64,000 bases of DNA from Methanobacteriota archaeon (lineage in GTDB: Archaea; Thermoplasmatota; Poseidoniia; Poseidoniales; Thalassarchaeaceae): positions 65,044-129,043 of the forward strand of contig JAERST010000011.1 in the NCBI GenBank assembly GCA_016845365.1, given 5' to 3'. This document shows, in pieces, positions 60,400 to 64,000 of the stretch. The position numbers and the translations under genes are program-made. Below the pieces are notes generated by a model that worked only from the letters and a program-made list of their open reading frames with translations, was not told where the DNA came from and made no database searches. Each line of letters opens with the position of its first letter. Within the stretch, counting starts at the first letter, position 1.

Positions 60400-62513
60400 A
60401 TCTTCACCTTCGTAACTCTAGAGTTGTACCAGTTCATTACCGCCGAAATCGCAAGGCTACCTACTTGGTACGTGATGAGGAGAAGAATGAACAGTGGAAT
60501 CAGTTTACCCACGTTATTCATCATCACTAGAATAACGTAGAATATGTCGCTATAGGCGACGATTACCGCTAGACTGGAGTTCTTCCAGACATTCATGAAT
60601 TGGTTATTGAACAGAGGCACCATGCTCCTCAATGCCTGAGGGAGAATCACCAACCTGAGCCTCTGGAAAGGACTCAGTGAGAGCGATATTGCTGCCTCCA
60701 CCTGACCCCGAGGTAGAGACTGAATACTCCCTCGCACAATCTCTGCCACGGTTGATGCAGTAAACAACGTGAGACCGAGCATCATTGCGAGGAAGAACGG
60801 AGTTATCTCGAAGCCAGTGCCTTCTGCGATATGCCAAGAACCAGGGGAGTCGATAACTCCGTCTCCATTCCAATCCTTGACGTATTCCGGCCAAGATAGG
60901 CCCTTGGAAAGTGCAATCCCCGCTGCAACAGCGAAACCCCCCACCCAGATAGTGAATCTCTTCCTTAGCCCTTCTTCCGAATCATCGATTTCCATTGAGT
61001 TGATGCCATCGTCATCAACAGCACTCGTAATCGCAAAGGAATAGACGAGTAGAGCGATTCCGGTTGCTGCTCCGAATCCCCCTCCGTGAGTTGAGGCGAA
61101 TGGTACGAAGAGGTCTACGAAGATCACCGCAGCAGCGACGAGGAAGAGGTCTGAAACCAGAGCCTCAAGTTTCCATCCAAGTGTACTGAAGGGTCTTTTC
61201 AGATGGCCAATTGGGGTGCTCGGATTGACAATCACTCGCGGTTCGATTCTATCCATATGTCGTAGCGTTACTCTAAGTAAAGCAAGAGCGATGATTCCAA
61301 TCATCAGCCTTTGGTAAGAGGCAACAGTGACGAACCAAATTCCTTGATTGCTGAAGAAGACCGCACCTCCAAACAAGAATACCTCCTCGCTAAATAATGG
61401 GGCCTGCATGCCAAACTGAGTAGCTATCAGGAATAGTAGAACCGCTAGTGGGAGGTTCCTGAATACCTCGACGTAAACAGTAGCCATTGTCGAAGCCAAC
61501 TTGTTGTTGGATAGTCGAGTTACTCCGACCAAAGTACCGAGGATTACACACAATACAATACTCAGCAAGGTAACCCGAGCGGAATTAATTATGGCCGCTT
61601 TGAGGAATAACCACCTTGAATCGATATTTGGCTCAACTTCCATCGGCCAAGGATTGATCTTGAAGGTGTTCACACTTTCCATGAAGTCGAATTTAATCTC
61701 CCACCGATTAGCCATCACCGGATCAGGGTCATGCTGTAGGTAAATTACCCTGAGAAGTAGATACATGATGAAGGGTAAGAGTGCCAAGTATGCGAGCGCA
61801 GCCGTCCTTCTCTCCTGCACAGAGGGTTTCATGCCTTCCTGAGATAATCTCCAAGCCCAATAGAAGACAGTAATCAGAGTGACGACTGAGAGGAAAAATG
61901 GGATATCTTGGGAAATGGCTGGAATCATCGAAATATTCAGAGTGAGAATAACGAAGACAAGAATCGAGCCAATCGTGACAAGAATTGCAGGCTCGCGGAG
62001 AGTCGATTGAATATTGGAGGGCCTGATGGCGAAAACCTCTGGAATGTTGTCCTGTAGAAGGATGATGCCTGCTACTACGGCACCTCCAAAGAAAAGGAAC
62101 GGCACTTGAGAACCAGGCGTTAACTCGAGGAAAACCAGTAATACGAACGATATCGCGAAGCTAGCGATTGCAAAGAAGGTAGTTGAGCATTCCAATACCG
62201 CATTCATATCGCCCCGGCGGAGCCCTCCCAAGATAGTCCGCAACTCATTCTTGACCAGTAAGAAACAGAGGAGAATAAGTCCACCGACAATTAGAGCCAA
62301 GGTGCTCATCGGAACAAATGAGGGGTTCATTTGTGTGTCATTGATGGTGATATCCCTGGACATCGCCGATAGATATTCGACAGACATTCCGAGGAACTTA
62401 TTCGAATATATCCAGAATAGATAGACACCCATGATTGGTACTACGTATCCTGTCAAGAAGTCTCGAGGAGAATTGACCCGAGGCAGGGATGATGTGAAGC
62501 CCCGGAAGTCCAT
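60396..62513 (-). CDS. aapQ: Polar amino-acid ABC transporter permease (AapQ-like, extended)
   Basis: The product of 705 residues is much longer than usual AapQ (about 400). The N-terminal 270 residues are a bundle of extra helices. The permease core starts at IINSARVTLLSIVLCVILGT and resumes after a further insert with the EAA motif EAAISLSLSPFQRLRLVILPQ. One outside loop contains DWNGDGVID, a DxNxDGxxD calcium-type loop. The ATG at 62513 sits in the 3' arm of a GC-rich hairpin (62510-62534), so translation may depend on opening it. Confidence 0.88.
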   Translation of the reverse strand: MDFRGFTSSLPRVNSPRDFLTGYVVPIMGVYLFWIYSNKFLGMSVEYLSAMSRDITINDTQMNPSFVPMSTLALIVGGLILLCFLLVKNELRTILGGLRRGDMNAVLECSTTFFAIASFAISFVLLVFLELTPGSQVPFLFFGGAVVAGIILLQDNIPEVFAIRPSNIQSTLREPAILVTIGSILVFVILTLNISMIPAISQDIPFFLSVVTLITVFYWAWRLSQEGMKPSVQERRTAALAYLALLPFIMYLLLRVIYLQHDPDPVMANRWEIKFDFMESVNTFKINPWPMEVEPNIDSRWLFLKAAIINSARVTLLSIVLCVILGTLVGVTRLSNNKLASTMATVYVEVFRNLPLAVLLFLIATQFGMQAPLFSEEVFLFGGAVFFSNQGIWFVTVASYQRLMIGIIALALLRVTLRHMDRIEPRVIVNPSTPIGHLKRPFSTLGWKLEALVSDLFLVAAAVIFVDLFVPFASTHGGGFGAATGIALLVYSFAITSAVDDDGINSMEIDDSEEGLRKRFTIWVGGFAVAAGIALSKGLSWPEYVKDWNGDGVIDSPGSWHIAEGTGFEITPFFLAMMLGLTLFTASTVAEIVRGSIQSLPRGQVEAAISLSLSPFQRLRLVILPQALRSMVPLFNNQFMNVWKNSSLAVIVAYSDIFYVILVMMNNVGKLIPLFILLLITYQVGSLAISAVMNWYNSRVTKVKI

Positions 62514-62534
62514 GCTCCCCTACGGGGAGCATGG
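62510..62534 (-). promoter_or_regulatory. Hairpin sequestering the aapQ start codon
   Basis: CCATGCTCCCC-TAC-GGGGAGCATGG forms an 11-bp perfect stem. On the transcribed strand the aapQ ATG and the GGGGAG just before it lie within the 3' arm. It could lower aapQ translation relative to the binding-protein gene upstream. Confidence 0.5.
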
Positions 62535-62553
62535 GGTGTAAAAGCATAATGTG

Positions 62554-62584
62554 GCCTCTGGGGGAGAAAATCCCCCCCAGAGGC
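62554..62584 (-). terminator. Strong hairpin between aapJ and aapQ
   Basis: GCCTCTGGGGG (62554-62564) and its complement (62574-62584) form an 11-bp stem with a 9-base loop 36 nt after the aapJ stop. A short T-run follows. In binding-protein operons such structures act as partial terminators or 3' stabilisers, so that the binding protein is made in excess. Confidence 0.6.
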
Positions 62585-62619
62585 TTACGTAATTCCGATT
62601 TCAGTGCTAATTAGTGTAA

Positions 62620-63831
62620 TCAGCGCATTGGCGGAGCGTACTGGATTCCACCCTCTGAGACCAGAGCGTTGAGAGTTCCAGCGCGCGAGATTAGGCAGCC
62701 GGTCATTGCATCCGAGCCACTGGTACCGTCGTAGGTACCGTCACAGAATGCATCATCGTATGCCTCACCGTAGTTGCCTGCAGCTCCAAGAACTGCCTGC
62801 ATCCAGGTGTCCGCAAGTGGGTTGTCGGAGGTGCCGAGACCTAGGTTAGAGGTCAATAGGCGGCACATACCAGGGTCGGTTGCCGATCCAGCAGTGTTCT
62901 CAGCGCATGCGGAAGCGGCCATGTCAGCTGCGTTAGCAGCGGTCACGCCCATTTCCTCAGCGGTAACCATTCCGTACCAGACCCATGCGACGACGTCCTT
63001 GAAGTCGGAATCCATGTCACGGGTTGCGGCGCCTAGAGGCTCCTTGGACATCAGTTCTTGAGCGATCCAGATGTCTACTGTGTTTCCTTGGTCATCCTGA
63101 ACGGTGCCGTCGTTGTCGAGCTGCCACTTCTTGGCGACCATTGCCGACATGTCTCCGGTGAATGCATCGCACGAACCATCGATGAACTTGGCAGTTGCCT
63201 CAGCAGCGTCAGCCACAGGGACCGACGTGAAGGAGATTGCCCTTGAGGAGAACCAGTCTTGCAGGTTGCCCTCTGTGGTGGTTCCTATTCCAACGCAGAT
63301 TTCAGCGTTCTCAAGCTGATCAGCCGAGCCTGTTCCGTATGGGAAAGCATCGGAGCGGACTAGGATTCCTTGTCCATCGAAGAAGTTCATTCCAGCGAAG
63401 TCAGCGTTCAAGTCAGCGTCACGGCTGGTTGTCCAGGTCGTGGTGCGGATTAGAACGTCGATAGTACCAGAGGCTAGCTTGTCGAAGCGGTCTGAGCCCG
63501 AGGCCGGGATATACTCGACATCGGTATCAGGGTTCAGTCCTAGAGCAGCTGCAACAGCGCGGCAGTAGGAGATGTCGAGACCGGAGCGAACTCCAGTTCC
63601 AGCATCAAGGTAGCCCATTCCATATTGGGACTCCTTTACTCCACACTTCATTGAACCGCGATCGATGATCGTGTCCAGCGTGCTCACAGGCGTAGCTTCT
63701 GCAATTCCAGCAGCTCTACCTTCCTCTCTCGCGGCATCTACGTCCTCTTGGGTGACGTCAGATCCCGCACAGCCCGCTAGGGCTGCAGTCATCATTAACA
63801 GCATCAATGTTGTAGCGAGCAATCGTCGCAT
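62620..63831 (-). CDS. aapJ: Amino-acid ABC transporter substrate-binding lipoprotein (AapJ-like)
   Basis: The binding protein of an L-amino-acid importer. It starts with a signal peptide and the lipobox LAGC (LLATTLMLLMMTAALAGCAG), so it is lipid-anchored outside. The domain begins TLDTIIDRGSMKCGVKESQYG, with GLDISYCRAVAAALGLNPD and DGSCDAFTGDMSAM, the AapJ pattern. Length is 403 residues. The ATG at 63831 lies 28 bases after a TATA box; a longer start at 63900 would include that promoter and is rejected. Four cysteine-containing loops near the C-terminus could form disulfides. Confidence 0.92.
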   Translation of the reverse strand: MRRLLATTLMLLMMTAALAGCAGSDVTQEDVDAAREEGRAAGIAEATPVSTLDTIIDRGSMKCGVKESQYGMGYLDAGTGVRSGLDISYCRAVAAALGLNPDTDVEYIPASGSDRFDKLASGTIDVLIRTTTWTTSRDADLNADFAGMNFFDGQGILVRSDAFPYGTGSADQLENAEICVGIGTTTEGNLQDWFSSRAISFTSVPVADAAEATAKFIDGSCDAFTGDMSAMVAKKWQLDNDGTVQDDQGNTVDIWIAQELMSKEPLGAATRDMDSDFKDVVAWVWYGMVTAEEMGVTAANAADMAASACAENTAGSATDPGMCRLLTSNLGLGTSDNPLADTWMQAVLGAAGNYGEAYDDAFCDGTYDGTSGSDAMTGCLISRAGTLNALVSEGGIQYAPPMR

Positions 63832-63853
63832 GGCGTCACTTAGGTCGTGTATT

Positions 63854-63865
63854 AGGTATATACCT
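63854..63865 (-). promoter_or_regulatory. Palindromic TATA box of the aap operon
   Basis: AGGTATATACCT is a perfect 12-bp palindrome centred 28 bases before the aapJ ATG. At the archaeal spacing transcription would start at the ATG, so the mRNA is probably leaderless. It is the best TATA box seen in the window. Confidence 0.6.
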
Positions 63866-63984
63866 TCGGTATGTTGATTGAAGACAGTGTAATTCGGCAC
63901 ACCGAGTGTGTTTGTGAAAAATCAAATCATGACTCTTGCTTTCGCTGAATCTTGTCAAATATTGTTAGAAAAGGTGGAAGAGCG

Positions 63985-64000
63985 GGGCGCCGAAGCGCCC
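63985..64000. terminator. Hairpin at the right edge
   Basis: GGGCGC-CGAA-GCGCCC is a 6-bp stem with a CGAA tetraloop at the very end of the window; it may continue beyond the edge. The stretch 63866-63984 carries no gene. Which gene, if any, the hairpin belongs to cannot be told. Confidence 0.35.

Overview
The window looks like part of a chromosome of a marine planktonic archaeon, most probably of the Marine Group II lineage (Candidatus Poseidoniia, Thermoplasmatota). Archaeal markers are release factor aRF1, class I lysyl-tRNA synthetase, aIF2-beta, the SPOUT methyltransferase Trm56, a GfcR-like PRTase regulator, archaeal-type UMP kinase, DUF2116 and TraB proteins, a tRNA with encoded CCA, and TATA boxes about 28 nt before start codons. 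These are mixed with many bacterial-looking genes (FolB/FolM-type folate genes, a branched-chain-type 2-oxoacid dehydrogenase, an Aap-type amino-acid transporter, flotillin/NfeD), as expected for that group. The taxonomic placement is inferred from gene content; no rRNA is present. Genes are tightly packed, often with ATGA/GTGA/TTGA overlaps. No gene-free stretch exceeds 300 bases.

Layout. 1-4333: two secreted or surface proteins on the minus strand, one (calcium-binding TSP3 repeats) cut by the left edge. 4465-4700: tRNA-Leu(UAA) followed by a strange 109-bp inverted-repeat element built from copies of the tRNA 3' end. 4705-5915: FolB and a FolM/pteridine-reductase-like SDR. 6020-14759: lipA, E1-alpha, E1-beta, E2, E3, lipB, a class V aminotransferase and ubiX, i.e. 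a complete 2-oxoacid dehydrogenase complex with its lipoylation enzymes. 14834-16582: a membrane-anchored M28 peptidase with an N-terminal SAP domain. 16625-20109: translation genes (prf1, argS) and a peroxiredoxin. 20210-29558: UMP kinase, zinc-ribbon proteins, an Era/Nog1-like GTPase, pterin dehydratase, a thioredoxin-like ferredoxin, an MDR reductase, aIF2-beta, dUTPase, GfcR, LysRS and FUN14. 29582-35059: carAB and trm56, separated by a palindrome-dense intergenic region. 35064-37817: membrane protein, dihydropteroate synthase, TraB.

37822-46137 is a sulfur-metabolism island bounded by two TauE/SafE sulfite exporters: a divergent ArsR regulator with a palindrome placed like an operator, TusA, DsrE2, a rhodanese-metallo-beta-lactamase fusion, a fused four-cluster ferredoxin/NrfD membrane subunit, and a cytoplasmic molybdopterin oxidoreductase. 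The likely theme is handling of sulfane sulfur: persulfide carried by TusA/DsrE2, converted toward sulfite by the rhodanese-MBL protein, then exported or oxidised with electrons passed to the quinone pool. The left half of the island is visibly richer in A/T than its surroundings, so it may be acquired. This is the best candidate for an incompletely described system in the window.

46160-57781: DUF2061, thiolase, flotillin with NfeD, small membrane proteins, an ABC exporter, a coiled-coil membrane protein, a lipoprotein, NAD kinase, a thioesterase and an MscS channel. 57860-63831: an Aap-like polar amino-acid ABC operon (binding protein, two very long permeases, and an ATPase with an N-terminal cysteine cluster), with a hairpin after the binding-protein gene and a second hairpin that buries the next start codon.
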